From assembly GCA_945900965.1 (NCBI GenBank), contig CAMDKM010000017.1, positions 1 through 64,000 on the forward strand: a stretch of DNA of 64,000 nucleotides, read 5' to 3'. Made by a program: the position numbers and the translations under genes. Shown here in pieces: positions 8,825 to 19,036 of the stretch. The number at the start of each line of letters is the position of its first letter. Position 1 is the stretch's first letter. Origin of the DNA: Bordetella parapertussis. GTDB lineage: Bacteria; Pseudomonadota; Gammaproteobacteria; Burkholderiales; JACQAP01. The notes under the pieces are model-generated. The model saw only the letters and a list, made by a program, of their open reading frames with translations, was not told the DNA's origin and searched no databases.

Positions 8825-9706
8825 TCAGTTGAGTATGGCCTGTGGGATGTCCAGCGTGGTCACCCTGCGTAGTTCCCGCCGGTACTTGCTGTCATCGAAC
8901 GGCCGCCCGCGATGCATCGTCGCGCGGTTATCCCAAATAACCAGATCACCCACCCGCCAGGAGTGTCGGTAGACAAACTGTGGTTGCGTGGCATGCTCCA
9001 ACAGCTCGCGCAACAGCAGACGGGCTTCGGGCACCGGCCAGTCGATAATGGTCGAGGCATGAGAAGCTAGGTACAGGGACTTGCGATGGCTGCGCGGCAG
9101 GGTGCGCACCAGCGGATGCACCGCTCCCTTCAGCGTTTCCTGTTCCTTCTCGGAGAATTCGAATCCCAGCGTCTGACGTGAGTAGGCGATGGAATGATGG
9201 GCGCGCAGGCCTTCGAGTCGCGCTTTCATCTCACCGGACAAGGAATCGTAAGCCGAGCGCATGTCGGCGAATTCGGTATCGGCCTCCACCGGCGGCACCA
9301 CGACCGAAAACAACATCGAGTAACGCCCCGGTGGGTCCTGAAACGAGGCATCGGTGTGCCAGAGTCGATTACCCAGGGAATACATGCGGCGGCGGTCGTT
9401 GGAGGGGAAAATCTCGCCGTTTTCATCGACATTGGAAATATCCGACAAGGCCTCGTTGCCAAAGCGATTTTTGGTGATAGCCGCCGCCCCGGTCTTGGTG
9501 TGGATTGCGCCGTCCATACGCTGGGCAAACTGAATCTGGTCCGCTCCGGCAAAAGCCTGGCTGCGAAACACCAGCACCGCATACTGATCCATGCCCGCCC
9601 GAATCTGTGCCAACACGTCGGGATCGTGCAATTCGGCCAGATTCACGGGGCTGACTTCGGCCGCGAACTTGGGGTGGAGGCTTTGAAATGTGAGCTTCAT
9701 GGACAC
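8825..9706 (-). CDS. TauD/TfdA family Fe(II)/2-oxoglutarate dioxygenase
   Basis: LWHTDASFQDPPGRYSML and WDNRATMHRGRPFD (HxD...H triad). Confidence 0.9.
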   Translation of the reverse strand: MSMKLTFQSLHPKFAAEVSPVNLAELHDPDVLAQIRAGMDQYAVLVFRSQAFAGADQIQFAQRMDGAIHTKTGAAAITKNRFGNEALSDISNVDENGEIFPSNDRRRMYSLGNRLWHTDASFQDPPGRYSMLFSVVVPPVEADTEFADMRSAYDSLSGEMKARLEGLRAHHSIAYSRQTLGFEFSEKEQETLKGAVHPLVRTLPRSHRKSLYLASHASTIIDWPVPEARLLLRELLEHATQPQFVYRHSWRVGDLVIWDNRATMHRGRPFDDSKYRRELRRVTTLDIPQAILN

Positions 9707-9925
9707 TCCCGTAGTCTATTGTCCCTATCGGTCCATTCTACGGCGATTTGAGAAGTATATTCTTGCTCCGGCGCCTCCCCGTTTTTGGGACGCCTGGTTC
9801 CGAGCCTCGGCATGCCCGGAAATCGAATCCCCAGCCTTTGCCCCGGCCAGCGCAATCAATCTGCCTTTGAATCCGGGCCGGCCCCGTGGTACGGTGTCTT
9901 TCCGACCTCGATAAGGCTGATACCC

Positions 9926-11989
9926 GTGAACGCTCCTGATCGCCTGGTTCCCTCGGTTTGCCCGCATGACTGCACCAGCACCTGCGCGCTCGATGTCACC
10001 ATCCTGGACGCGCATACCATAGGGCGGGTGCGCGGTGCTCGACGCAATACCTACACGGATGGAGTTATTTGCGAAAAAGTCGCCCGCTACGCCGAGCGGG
10101 TACACCATCCCGATCGACTGATGCATCCGCTGCTTCGTACCGGGCCCAAGGGCTCCGGGCAATGGAAACGCATCTCCTGGGAGGAGGCGCTCGATCGCAC
10201 CGCCGAGGCCTTCATCGCCAGCGCGGCGCGGCACGGGGCCGAATCGGTGTGGCCGTATTTTTACGCCGGCACCATGGGCTTGGTGCAGCGCGATGGCATC
10301 AACCGCCTGCGCCACGCAATGAAATATTCGCGCTGGTATTCGACCATTTGTGTGGCCCTGTCGGACGCGGGCTGGATCGCCGGGGTCGGCTCGAAACGCG
10401 GCGTGGATCTGCGCGAAGCGGCCGAACACGCCGGCATGATCGTGATCTGGGGTGGCAACCCGGTGCACACCCAGGTCAACGTGATGCATCACGCCATGGC
10501 CGCGAAGAAGCGCGGCGCCAAACTCGTGGTCGTTGACCCTTACCGCACCGCTACCGCCGCCAAGGCCGACCTGCATCTCGCCGTGCGCCCCGGCACCGAC
10601 GGCGCGCTCGCTTGCGGTGTCATGCATGTGCTGTTCGCCGAGGGCTTTGCCGATCTCGACTATCTGCGTCGTTACACCGATTTCACCGAGGAACTCACCA
10701 CGCATCTGAAAACCCGCACGCCCGAATGGGCGTCGGCAATTACCGGCCTGCCGGTGGAAACCATCGTTGAATTCGCGCGCCTGTATGGCCGCACGCGCGC
10801 AAGTTATATTCGTTGCCACCACGGTTTCTCGCGCTCGCGCAATGGCGCGGCCAACATGCACGCAGTCACCTGCCTGCCCGCGGTGACCGGTGCCTGGCAG
10901 CACAAAGGCGGCGGCGCGTTGTATGGCCACTCCGGCCTTTACCCGCTGGATCGCACGCTGATCGAAGGTCTGGACGTTCTGGATAAATCCGTGCGTGAAC
11001 TCGACCAATCTCGGCTCGGCCCCATCCTCACCGGTGACGCCGAAGCGCTCAAGGGCGGGCCGCCGGTCACCGCGCTGCTGGTGCAAAACACCAATCCCGC
11101 CTCGGTATGCCCGGAACTTAACAAGGTACACGCCGGGCTCGCGCGTGAAGACCTCTTCACCTGCGTGCACGAGCAGTTCATGACCGAAACCGCTGCATTT
11201 GCCGATGTGGTGCTGCCCGCCACCACGTTCCTCGAACACGACGATTTCTACACCGCCAGCGGCCACACCAGTTTCCAGGTCGCGCGTAAAGTCATCGAGC
11301 CACCAGGGGAAACGCGCGAGAACCACTTCGTCATCTGCGAATTGGCCAGGCGCCTCGGTGCCGAGCATCCCGGGTTCCACATGAGCACCTGGGAAATCAT
11401 GGACGCCAGCCTGCGCCGCTCAGGCATGTGGGATGCACAAACCAATCATGAGCGCGGCGGCCAGGACTTCGCCCCGCCCTTCGAGAAGATGCATTTCCTT
11501 GACGGCTTCGATACCGCCGACAAGAAATTCCACTTCCGCGGAGACTGGCAGCGCTTCGGCGGCCGCTGGCAGGAAATGCCTGTCCTGCCCGATCACCAGG
11601 ACGTCATCGACAACGCCACACCGGAAAAACCCTTCCGCCTGGTGGCCGCACCAGCACGCACCTTCCTGAACTCCACCTTCACCGAAACCCCCAGCTCCGT
11701 GAAGCGCGAAAAGCGCCCAACGGTGCTGATGCACCCGGAAGATTGCGCGGCGTTGGCCGTTTCCGAGGATGCCCGCGTTCGCATCGGCAACGAACGCGGC
11801 GAGGTCATCGTTCACGTCGAGCCGCGCGAAGGCCAACAGCGCGGCGTCATCATCGTCGAAGGCATCTGGCCCAACCGCCATTTCGACAACGGCATCGGCA
11901 TCAATGCCCTGACCAGCGCCGACCCCGGCTGGCCCAACGGCGGCGCTGCATTTCACGACACAGCGGTGTGGGTGCGGCAGGTGGATTGA
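9926..11989 (+). CDS. Molybdopterin-dependent oxidoreductase (DMSO reductase family)
   Basis: CPHDCTSTC...C Fe-S motif; ISWEEALDRTAEAF; IWGGNPVHTQ. GTG start proposed. Confidence 0.9.
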   Translation: MNAPDRLVPSVCPHDCTSTCALDVTILDAHTIGRVRGARRNTYTDGVICEKVARYAERVHHPDRLMHPLLRTGPKGSGQWKRISWEEALDRTAEAFIASAARHGAESVWPYFYAGTMGLVQRDGINRLRHAMKYSRWYSTICVALSDAGWIAGVGSKRGVDLREAAEHAGMIVIWGGNPVHTQVNVMHHAMAAKKRGAKLVVVDPYRTATAAKADLHLAVRPGTDGALACGVMHVLFAEGFADLDYLRRYTDFTEELTTHLKTRTPEWASAITGLPVETIVEFARLYGRTRASYIRCHHGFSRSRNGAANMHAVTCLPAVTGAWQHKGGGALYGHSGLYPLDRTLIEGLDVLDKSVRELDQSRLGPILTGDAEALKGGPPVTALLVQNTNPASVCPELNKVHAGLAREDLFTCVHEQFMTETAAFADVVLPATTFLEHDDFYTASGHTSFQVARKVIEPPGETRENHFVICELARRLGAEHPGFHMSTWEIMDASLRRSGMWDAQTNHERGGQDFAPPFEKMHFLDGFDTADKKFHFRGDWQRFGGRWQEMPVLPDHQDVIDNATPEKPFRLVAAPARTFLNSTFTETPSSVKREKRPTVLMHPEDCAALAVSEDARVRIGNERGEVIVHVEPREGQQRGVIIVEGIWPNRHFDNGIGINALTSADPGWPNGGAAFHDTAVWVRQVD

Positions 11990-11997
11990 TTACGGCA

Positions 11998-12030
11998 GGT
12001 TGGGCTGAACGCATATTGTGAAGCCCAACG
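11998..12030 (+). repeat. REP-like palindrome 1
   Basis: ggttgggctgaacgcatattgtgaagcccaac. Confidence 0.7.
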
Positions 12031-12089
12031 ATTCACCGCTAATCACAGGATTTCGCTCTCCAGGAATGATGAAAAATTTCGCAGCATCG

Positions 12090-12125
12090 TAGGTTGGGCT
12101 GAACGTATTCCGTGAAGCCCAACGC
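12090..12125 (+). repeat. REP-like palindrome 2 (same orientation as 1)
   Basis: taggttgggctgaacgtattccgtgaagcccaacgc. Confidence 0.75.
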
Positions 12126-12146
12126 TTGTCGGACGAACAGAGATCC

Positions 12147-12677
12147 ATGCGATACCGGCGCTCCCAATCATCGGGCAGCACATACTTCTTCACCGTAAAT
12201 TTGGCCGACCGCGGTTCCGATCTGCTTGTGCAGCAAATGGATGATTTGCGTGCGGTCTTGGCACAGGTTAAACGTGCGCATCCGTTCGCCCTGGTAGCGA
12301 TGGTAGCGCTACCGGAACACCTGCACGCAATCTGGCGTCTGCCGCCAGACGACGCGGACTTTCCCATACGCTGGTCCTTGATCAAGGCTGGTTTCTCGCG
12401 CCGGATTGCAAAAGGCGGGCGCGTGGGCGTGAGCCGTGGGGCAAGACGGGAGCGTGGGATCTGGCAGCGCCGCTATTGGGAACATCAAATCCGCGACGAA
12501 ACCGATTTGGCTCGGCATGTGAACTACATCCATTACAACCCGGTGAAGCACGGCCGGGCCAAGCGGCCTGTAGATTGGCCGCATTCAACGCTGCACGGGT
12601 ATATTGATCGAGGCATTGCAACGCCGGATTGGGGAGCGCAACTGGGAACCGAGGGCGGTAATTTTGGGGAACGTTGA
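12147..12677 (+). CDS. REP-associated tyrosine transposase (RAYT, Y1 family)
   Basis: VALPEHLHAIWRLP (HUH) and YWEHQIRDETDLARHVNYIHYNPVKHG. Confidence 0.92.
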   Translation: MRYRRSQSSGSTYFFTVNLADRGSDLLVQQMDDLRAVLAQVKRAHPFALVAMVALPEHLHAIWRLPPDDADFPIRWSLIKAGFSRRIAKGGRVGVSRGARRERGIWQRRYWEHQIRDETDLARHVNYIHYNPVKHGRAKRPVDWPHSTLHGYIDRGIATPDWGAQLGTEGGNFGER

Positions 12678-12706
12678 TGTGTTGGGCTTCATTTCATTCA
12701 GCCCAT
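12678..12706 (-). repeat. REP-like palindrome 3 (inverted relative to 1 and 2)
   Basis: gtgttgggcttcatttcattcagcccatc. Confidence 0.65.
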
Positions 12707-12758
12707 CGGTTTCTTGGGGTCAGGCCTATACTTTATACCTCGAATGGCCGATCCGTAG

Positions 12759-13190
12759 CTACTTCGCGAACAAACTTTCCGGATTTTCAAATGCCTTGAA
12801 CTCAATCGCATTACCACAGGGGTCGAGAAAAAACATAGTGGCCTGTTCGCCGACTTCGCCCTTGAAGCGAATATGCGGTTCGATGATGAACTCGGTGCCC
12901 GCCGATTTGAGCTTTTGAGCGAGTTTTTGCCACTCAGTCATCGGCAATACCAGCCCAAAGTGACGCACCGGCACGTTGTCGCCATCGACAATATTGGTGT
13001 CGTGGTGCCCAGCCTCCGGCGACAGGTGCGCGACGATCTGATGCCCATGGAAATTGAAGTCCACCCACTCGTCGGAAGAACGGCCTTCCGGACAGCCCAA
13101 CAAACCACCATAGAACTCGCGCGCTCTGGCGAGGCTGGTCACCGGAAAGGCTAGATGGAAAGGAGGCATGGCGTTCATGTTCGTACTCAC
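12759..13190 (-). CDS. VOC family (glyoxalase-like) protein
   Basis: [58 protein letters not shown]. Confidence 0.9.
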   Translation of the reverse strand: MSTNMNAMPPFHLAFPVTSLARAREFYGGLLGCPEGRSSDEWVDFNFHGHQIVAHLSPEAGHHDTNIVDGDNVPVRHFGLVLPMTEWQKLAQKLKSAGTEFIIEPHIRFKGEVGEQATMFFLDPCGNAIEFKAFENPESLFAK

Positions 13191-13960
13191 TTGGCGGTGC
13201 GTTTGCGATATGCGTCAATGAATGGGTCCGCCTCGACGGCAGATGCATTCACCACTTTGACAACTTCCGCACAGGCCGCATCGATGTAGGCAAGCATGCC
13301 TTCGACTCCGCGAAAGGCCAGCATCTTGACGTATTTCACGCCGGGATTACGAGTGCCGAAACGGGCGGCACCTTCATCGCCGTCGAAGTTGCGCGACTTG
13401 AAAGGCTCGCGGTCCCACCACACCTTTTGCATCCGGGAATATTCGCTTTCCGAGCCGGGTACCCGGTCATCGATTCGATCGGTGAAGGTATAGTTGGCCA
13501 GCATCAATTCACCCAGCACCTTGATCTCCACCACCTTGCGTTGCTCCTTGCCCGACGCGGTCGTGAAGTGGGTGGCAATTTCGTCGGCCTCTTCCGCATT
13601 CAGCACTCTGGCCGCTTGCTCCGCGATGATGGCCTGAACCCAGGCCGGATCTTCGATGCGCTGGAGAATGAAGGTGTCGATTTTGGGTAGGAACCTCGCT
13701 TCAGCCTCCTGCCACTCCGCAACCTTGGCATTCCAGTCGCGTCCCAGCCCAGCCGCCCGGCCACGCACCAGGAGCAGCTTGCGTGCCGCTCCCAAACCCG
13801 CCTGTTTGGCCGCCAGTCTGGCCACCGCCAAAGGCACGTCCGGCTCATGGCTGCCCGCCAATCGGGCAATGGCGTCGTCCTTTAGGGGGTCGGCCGCCAC
13901 CGGACCGATGCCAGCCAATACTGCAATCAAAATCCCTGCCGCTACACGTCCGATTCGCAT
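13187..13960 (-). CDS. Exported hypothetical protein
   Basis: [23 protein letters not shown] signal peptide; no recognised domain. Confidence 0.6.
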   Translation of the reverse strand: MRIGRVAAGILIAVLAGIGPVAADPLKDDAIARLAGSHEPDVPLAVARLAAKQAGLGAARKLLLVRGRAAGLGRDWNAKVAEWQEAEARFLPKIDTFILQRIEDPAWVQAIIAEQAARVLNAEEADEIATHFTTASGKEQRKVVEIKVLGELMLANYTFTDRIDDRVPGSESEYSRMQKVWWDREPFKSRNFDGDEGAARFGTRNPGVKYVKMLAFRGVEGMLAYIDAACAEVVKVVNASAVEADPFIDAYRKRTAK

Positions 13961-14088
13961 TTCGAATTTCCTCCTGAAGTGCACAGTTTACAGGCTGCCG
14001 GCCCCGCTCCGTGAAGGCCCACGGGAAAAGGCCGGCTTGTTGGAGTAGCATTCGGCCTTTTCGAAACCAAAACAGGGAGAGAAGCATC

Positions 14089-14847
14089 ATGGCAGCACAT
14101 AATAAAGTCGCCATCGTCACCGGCGCGGGCAGCGGAATCGGCAAGGCGGTGGCTCTGACCTTTCTCAACGATGGCTATCGTGTAGTCCTCGCCGGCCGAC
14201 GCAAGGACGCACTCGAACAAACCATTAAGGACGCCGGCGCGAACGGCTCGCGCGCCCTGGCGGTGCCCACGGACGTGGCCAAACCAGATTCAGTGGCCGC
14301 CCTGTTCGCCGCCACAAAAAAAGCCCACGGCCGACTCGACGTGCTGTTCAACAATGCCGGCGTGAGCGCGCCGGGCATTCCGCTCGAAGACCTCACATTC
14401 GAGCAATGGAAGAACGTGGTGGATATCAACCTCACCGGCATGTTCCTGTGCATGCAGGGCGCATTCCGCATAATGAAGGATCAGGAGCCACGCGGCGGCC
14501 GCATCATCAACAACGGCTCGATCTCCGCCCACGCGCCGCGCCCGAACTCAGCCCCCTACACCTCCACCAAACATGCCGTGACCGGATTGACCAAGTCCGG
14601 CTCGCTGGACGGCCGCAAGTACGACATCGCGGTCTGCCAGGTGGACATCGGCAATGCGCTGACCGACATGGCGCGCAGGATGACGCAAGGCGTGCCGCAG
14701 GCTGACGGCCAGATCAAGATCGAAGCGACCATGGACGTGCAACATGTTGCTGACGGCGTGTTGCACATGGCCGCCCTGCCGCTGGAAGTGAACATGCAGT
14801 TCGTCACCATCATGGCGACCAAGATGCCTTTCGTCGGGCGCGGCTGA
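14089..14847 (+). CDS. SDR family oxidoreductase
   Basis: [35 protein letters not shown]. Confidence 0.95.
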   Translation: MAAHNKVAIVTGAGSGIGKAVALTFLNDGYRVVLAGRRKDALEQTIKDAGANGSRALAVPTDVAKPDSVAALFAATKKAHGRLDVLFNNAGVSAPGIPLEDLTFEQWKNVVDINLTGMFLCMQGAFRIMKDQEPRGGRIINNGSISAHAPRPNSAPYTSTKHAVTGLTKSGSLDGRKYDIAVCQVDIGNALTDMARRMTQGVPQADGQIKIEATMDVQHVADGVLHMAALPLEVNMQFVTIMATKMPFVGRG

Positions 14848-14947
14848 ACATTGATCTCCCCTCAATTCGCGACCGCGAAATAGGCTACTGATCCCCCTCT
14901 CCCCTCGCGGGAGAGGGAGGGGAGAGGGGGGAACGAGCGTTTTTACA

Positions 14948-15898
14948 ATGAGTGTCGTAGATATCGGTACGATCAATAACATGGAGCCAGCCGCCTGGCT
15001 CTGGATTCCCATCACCCTCTTCGCCGCGTTTGCACAGACGCTGCGCAACGTCGCCCAGCGCGGGCTGGTCGGAGAACTCGGCACGCTGGGCGCAACATTG
15101 GTACGTTTTCTCTATGGCCTGCCGTTCGCAGCACTTTGGTTGTTGGCCGTACAGCATTTCGGCGGATTCGTCTGGCCGCACGCGGGCGAAAGTTTTTTCC
15201 TATGGATCACTCTCGGCGCCGTCAGTCAGATCACTGGAACCGCGCTGCTGCTGCGAGTGATGACCGAGCGCAATTTCACGCTTGGTGTGGCCTATTCGAA
15301 AAGCGAAATCATCCAGGTCGCGGTATTTGGTTATGTGTTTCTTGCCGATCAGGTTACGGCGGCCACCGCCCTGGCCATTGCCGTAGGGACCTTCGGCGTC
15401 TTGCTTCTCTCCCCCGCCGACCCCAAACACCCGATCCGCGGACTGCTCACCGGCTGGACCTCCAAAACCGCGTTGCTCGGTCTTGCCTCCGGCACCGGAT
15501 TCGCCTTTGCCGCCGTGGGGTTTCGCGGCTCCTCGCTCGCGCTTGAAGCGACCCCGTTTCCGATGGCCGCCGCCACAACGCTGCTGTCCGCACAACTTAT
15601 CCAGACTGCGCTGCTCGGCGGCTGGCTGCTAATACGGCAGCCGCAAGTGGTCACCCGCACCCTGCGCGCTTGGCGACCTTCAGTCATCGCAGGCTTCGCG
15701 GGCGCCACCGCATCCGCCGGCTGGTTCACCGCTATGGCTATCGAACCCGTCGCCAATGTACGAACTCTGGCACTGGTGGAACTGCTCTTTGCCTGGCTGA
15801 TTTCAAATCGCCTGTTCCGTGAAACTCTCAATCCGCGAGAACTGACAGGGCTGGTGCTGTTGCTGCTCGGGCTCATCATCGTCTCGCTGGCACAGTGA
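14948..15898 (+). CDS. DMT/EamA-type permease
   Basis: Multi-spanning membrane protein with EamA-like internal duplication. Confidence 0.75.
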   Translation: MSVVDIGTINNMEPAAWLWIPITLFAAFAQTLRNVAQRGLVGELGTLGATLVRFLYGLPFAALWLLAVQHFGGFVWPHAGESFFLWITLGAVSQITGTALLLRVMTERNFTLGVAYSKSEIIQVAVFGYVFLADQVTAATALAIAVGTFGVLLLSPADPKHPIRGLLTGWTSKTALLGLASGTGFAFAAVGFRGSSLALEATPFPMAAATTLLSAQLIQTALLGGWLLIRQPQVVTRTLRAWRPSVIAGFAGATASAGWFTAMAIEPVANVRTLALVELLFAWLISNRLFRETLNPRELTGLVLLLLGLIIVSLAQ

Positions 15899-15935
15899 CC
15901 GTACACTACCAATATCGATAGGGAGGAAAACGAAA

Positions 15936-16301
15936 ATGCCCGCAAAAGCCCGCTACGTATTCATCGCCAGCATGGACGTCGAACCCGCGAAGGAAGCCCT
16001 GTTCAACGAAGTCTACGACACCGAACACATCCCGAATCTGCTCAAGGTGCCGGGTGTTCTGTCGGTGAAACGTTATACGAACGAACCGCTAACGCTTTGC
16101 ATAGGCGGTGAGAAAAAGAAAATCGTGGCCGAGGGCGAACCTCGTTACAGCGCGGTCTACGAACTGGAAAGCCCGGAGGTCTTGGTCAGCGCAGCCTGGA
16201 CAAAAGCCGTGGAGGCGGGCCGGTGGCCCGCAGAAGTGCGGCCCTTCACACGCAACCGGCGGCATGTGTTACGCAAGCTGATGGAGGAAAGGGCTTGCTA
16301 A
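15936..16301 (+). CDS. Hypothetical protein, possible dimeric alpha-beta barrel
   Basis: VFIASMDVEPAKEALFNEVYDTEHIPNLLKVPGVLSVKRY. Confidence 0.55.
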   Translation: MPAKARYVFIASMDVEPAKEALFNEVYDTEHIPNLLKVPGVLSVKRYTNEPLTLCIGGEKKKIVAEGEPRYSAVYELESPEVLVSAAWTKAVEAGRWPAEVRPFTRNRRHVLRKLMEERAC

Positions 16302-16317
16302 TTAAAGGGCGCAAACT

Positions 16318-16475
16318 CTTACCGCGGAGGACGCAGAGGACGCGGAGGAAAGGCAGGTCAAGAACAACTGAAAATAACGGCCTGTAACTGCCGATGACCA
16401 CCTCTGCGCGGCTGATTTTTTACTAACGTGATTCTGTCTTTGTATTTGATTTTCCTCCGCGTCCTCCGCGGTGAG
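16318..16475. repeat. Inverted-arm element E3 (same family as E1)
   Basis: taccgcggaggacgcagaggacgcggaggaaaggc and ttttcctccgcgtcctccgcggtgag. Confidence 0.75.
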
Positions 16476-16484
16476 CGCTTGCTT

Positions 16485-17390
16485 TTAGTTGCTCCCCGGC
16501 AAGATTGGTAATTTCAACCCACGAGCGGCCTCGCCCACCGCACGCAGCGCCACCATACGCGGAAACCCGCTTCGCCATGCGAGGGCAATGCGCCGCATGG
16601 GACGCGGTTCGTCGAAGGGCACAGCTTTCACCAGCGCCTGAGCATGGCGCGAAGTCAGTGCGGTGGCGGGCAAAACAGTCATGCCCAGGCCCGAGGCCAC
16701 CATGCTGCGCAGGGTTTCCAAGGAGTTGCCCTGTCGGCCCGCCACCGGTGCGCGGGCGAATTCGCCGCAGGCATCGAGCACCTGATCGCGGAAGCAATGG
16801 CCAACGGGCAGTAACAACAGGTCGGCCGGTTGCAGCTCGCCAAGCGTGACACGCTTGCGTTTCGCCCACGGGTGTTTGGCGGGCACAACCAACTGGAAAT
16901 CCTCGTCGTAAAGCGCATGGGTTTCAATCCCCGGCACCTCAAAGGGCAGGGCCAGAATGGCAGCGTCTATCGTCCCAGCGCGCAGCATCGCTTCCAGATT
17001 CGCGGTCAGGTTCTCCTCGATGTCGAGTGGCATCTGCGGGGCGGCCGCGCGTAGCGCCTGTACCAGATCGGGCAGCACATACGGCGCGATGGTCGGAATC
17101 ACTCCCAGGCGCAACACTCCCGCGAGTGGATTGCGGCCGGATTTGGCGATGCTCTTCACACGCTTGGCTTCCTCCAACACCCGGCGTGCCTGCTCCACTA
17201 CACGTGCACCAGAATCGGTAAGAAGTACGCCGCCCGTGCCTCGCTCGAACACCTTGACACCCAGTTCGCCCTCCAGATTGCGTATCGCTGCCGACAGGCT
17301 GGGCTGACTGACGAAGCAGCGCTCGGCCGCGCGCCCGAAGTGTTTCTCCTCGGCCACGGCCACGATGTATTTGAGTTCCTGAAGCGTCAT
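16485..17390 (-). CDS. oxyR: LysR-family regulator, OxyR-like
   Basis: MTLQELKYIVAVAEEKHFGRAAERCFVSQPSLSAAIRNLEGELGVKVFER; regulatory cysteine contexts LPVGHCFRDQVLDACGE. Confidence 0.88.
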   Translation of the reverse strand: MTLQELKYIVAVAEEKHFGRAAERCFVSQPSLSAAIRNLEGELGVKVFERGTGGVLLTDSGARVVEQARRVLEEAKRVKSIAKSGRNPLAGVLRLGVIPTIAPYVLPDLVQALRAAAPQMPLDIEENLTANLEAMLRAGTIDAAILALPFEVPGIETHALYDEDFQLVVPAKHPWAKRKRVTLGELQPADLLLLPVGHCFRDQVLDACGEFARAPVAGRQGNSLETLRSMVASGLGMTVLPATALTSRHAQALVKAVPFDEPRPMRRIALAWRSGFPRMVALRAVGEAARGLKLPILPGSN

Positions 17391-17411
17391 TTGCAATTCA
17401 AAAATTGGTTG

Positions 17412-17555
17412 AACCACAGAGGCACCGAGAGCACGGAGGAAAACTTTGCTTGTTCATACTCGCACATATAGCCAAAGGATTAATATTATTTCCTGGGCAA
17501 CATATGGGAAGCTTCGCTCTTCTCCGTGCCTCTGTGTCTCTGTGGTGAGGTTTCC
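17412..17555. repeat. Inverted-arm element E4 (GAGGCAC-type units) in the oxyR/peroxiredoxin intergenic region
   Basis: accacagaggcaccgagagcacggaggaaaac and cttctccgtgcctctgtgtctctgtggtgagg. Confidence 0.75.
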
Positions 17556-17673
17556 AGTCTTACCTGATAGCTTGTGCCTATCAATGCCATCGTAACAAAG
17601 TCTTGGCCTCAATTGTGGGGCCGAGACTACAGTGCCGGCCATCCGATTGACCAGTCCTCTAAAGGAGATAGCA

Positions 17674-18411
17674 ATGACTGCAACCCGCGAAGGAAAACGC
17701 GTGCCCCAGGTGACTTTCCGCACCCGCGTCAACAACGAATGGAAGAACATCACCACCGACGAATTATTCAAAGACAAGACCGTGGCCGTGTTTTCGCTGC
17801 CCGGCGCATTTACCCCGACCTGTTCTTCGACGCATCTGCCCCGCTATAACGAACTAGCGCCGGCATTTTTCGCCAACGGAGTGGATTCCTTAGTTTGTAT
17901 TTCTGTAAACGACACTTTTGTAATGAACGAATGGGCCAAGGATCAGGAATCCGCCAATGTGACCTTAATCCCCGACGGCAACGGTGAATTCACCGACGGG
18001 ATGGGTATGCTGGTGGACAAGGCCGATCTGGGCTTCGGCAGGCGCTCCTGGCGCTATTCGATGCTGGTACGCGATGGCGTTGTGGAAAAAATGTTCGTCG
18101 AGCCGAACAAACCGGGTGATCCTTTCGAAGTATCCGATGCCGACACTATGCTCGCCTACGTCAATCCGAAAGCGAAAAAGCCCGATCAAGTCGCCATACT
18201 CACCCGCGAAGGTTGTCAGTGGTGCGCCAAGGCCAAGGCGAAACTGACCGAACTCGGTTACGACTATGTGGAAGTACCTCTGGAACACAAGGACCGCAGC
18301 CGTGTTGTCGGTGCCATCTCCGGTGCGCAGACCGTGCCGCAGGTGTTCATCAACGGCGAACGCATCGGGGGATGGGAAGAACTGGAAAGCTGGGCGCAGA
18401 AGGCGGCTTGA
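17674..18411 (+). CDS. Peroxiredoxin-5/glutaredoxin fusion protein
   Basis: [15 protein letters not shown] (Prx5) and [16 protein letters not shown] (Grx CxxC), [14 protein letters not shown]. Confidence 0.93.
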   Translation: MTATREGKRVPQVTFRTRVNNEWKNITTDELFKDKTVAVFSLPGAFTPTCSSTHLPRYNELAPAFFANGVDSLVCISVNDTFVMNEWAKDQESANVTLIPDGNGEFTDGMGMLVDKADLGFGRRSWRYSMLVRDGVVEKMFVEPNKPGDPFEVSDADTMLAYVNPKAKKPDQVAILTREGCQWCAKAKAKLTELGYDYVEVPLEHKDRSRVVGAISGAQTVPQVFINGERIGGWEELESWAQKAA

Positions 18412-18685
18412 GGCAACGCTCTCTCGGCGCAGAGCGCCGTTTCGGGGTAAGTCCGTCGCAGTATCGGGCGGTGCCGGCGGGTTGCGCTTCGCTAACCCGC
18501 CCTACGGTGTCATTCCTGCAGCGGCGGAGACCTGTCAAAAACCGGGTTCCCGCCTGCGCGGGAACGACAGGGGGATGCGAACATCGCGTGGGACAGTGCT
18601 CATGGCATCGCATTAGGTAACCCGGGCGCGAATCATCCAATCTCGGGTATGCTCCCGGCACCATCAATTACTTCAGGAACACGCC

Positions 18686-18991
18686 ATGATCCACGTCATC
18701 GCCACCGTCGACTTGCAGCCCGGCAAACGCGACGCCTTTCTAGCCGAATTCCGCAAACTCATTCCGGATGTCAAGGCGGAAGCCGGATACATAGAATACG
18801 GCCCCACCATCGATGCCGAGACCGATATCCCAAACCAGTCCCGCAATCCCGACCGGGTAGTCATCATCGAAAAATGGGAAACGCTGGCGCACCTCAAGGC
18901 ACATGCCGTGGCACCACACATGCAAGCCTACCGGCCAAAGGTGAAAGACTTCGTGAAGTCGATGGAACTACGGGTGCTGTCGCCAGCCTGA
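18686..18991 (+). CDS. Antibiotic biosynthesis monooxygenase (ABM) / quinol monooxygenase-like protein
   Basis: MIHVIATVDLQPGKRDAFLAEFRKLIPDVKAEAGYIEY...FEKWETLAHLKAH-type ABM pattern. Confidence 0.88.
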   Translation: MIHVIATVDLQPGKRDAFLAEFRKLIPDVKAEAGYIEYGPTIDAETDIPNQSRNPDRVVIIEKWETLAHLKAHAVAPHMQAYRPKVKDFVKSMELRVLSPA

Positions 18992-19036
18992 GGCAGCCTG
19001 CGCGTTGTGCGCTCTGGTCGGAGACCCTGCGCCCGA

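Noticed and set aside
9725-11380. 551-aa minus-strand ORF
   Set aside because: Antisense to the molybdopterin oxidoreductase
18506-18575. GGGTTCCCGCCTGCGCGGGAAC hairpin, and similar fragments near 7158 and 8560
   Set aside because: Common dRS3-like intergenic palindromes; not unusual enough to list as findings
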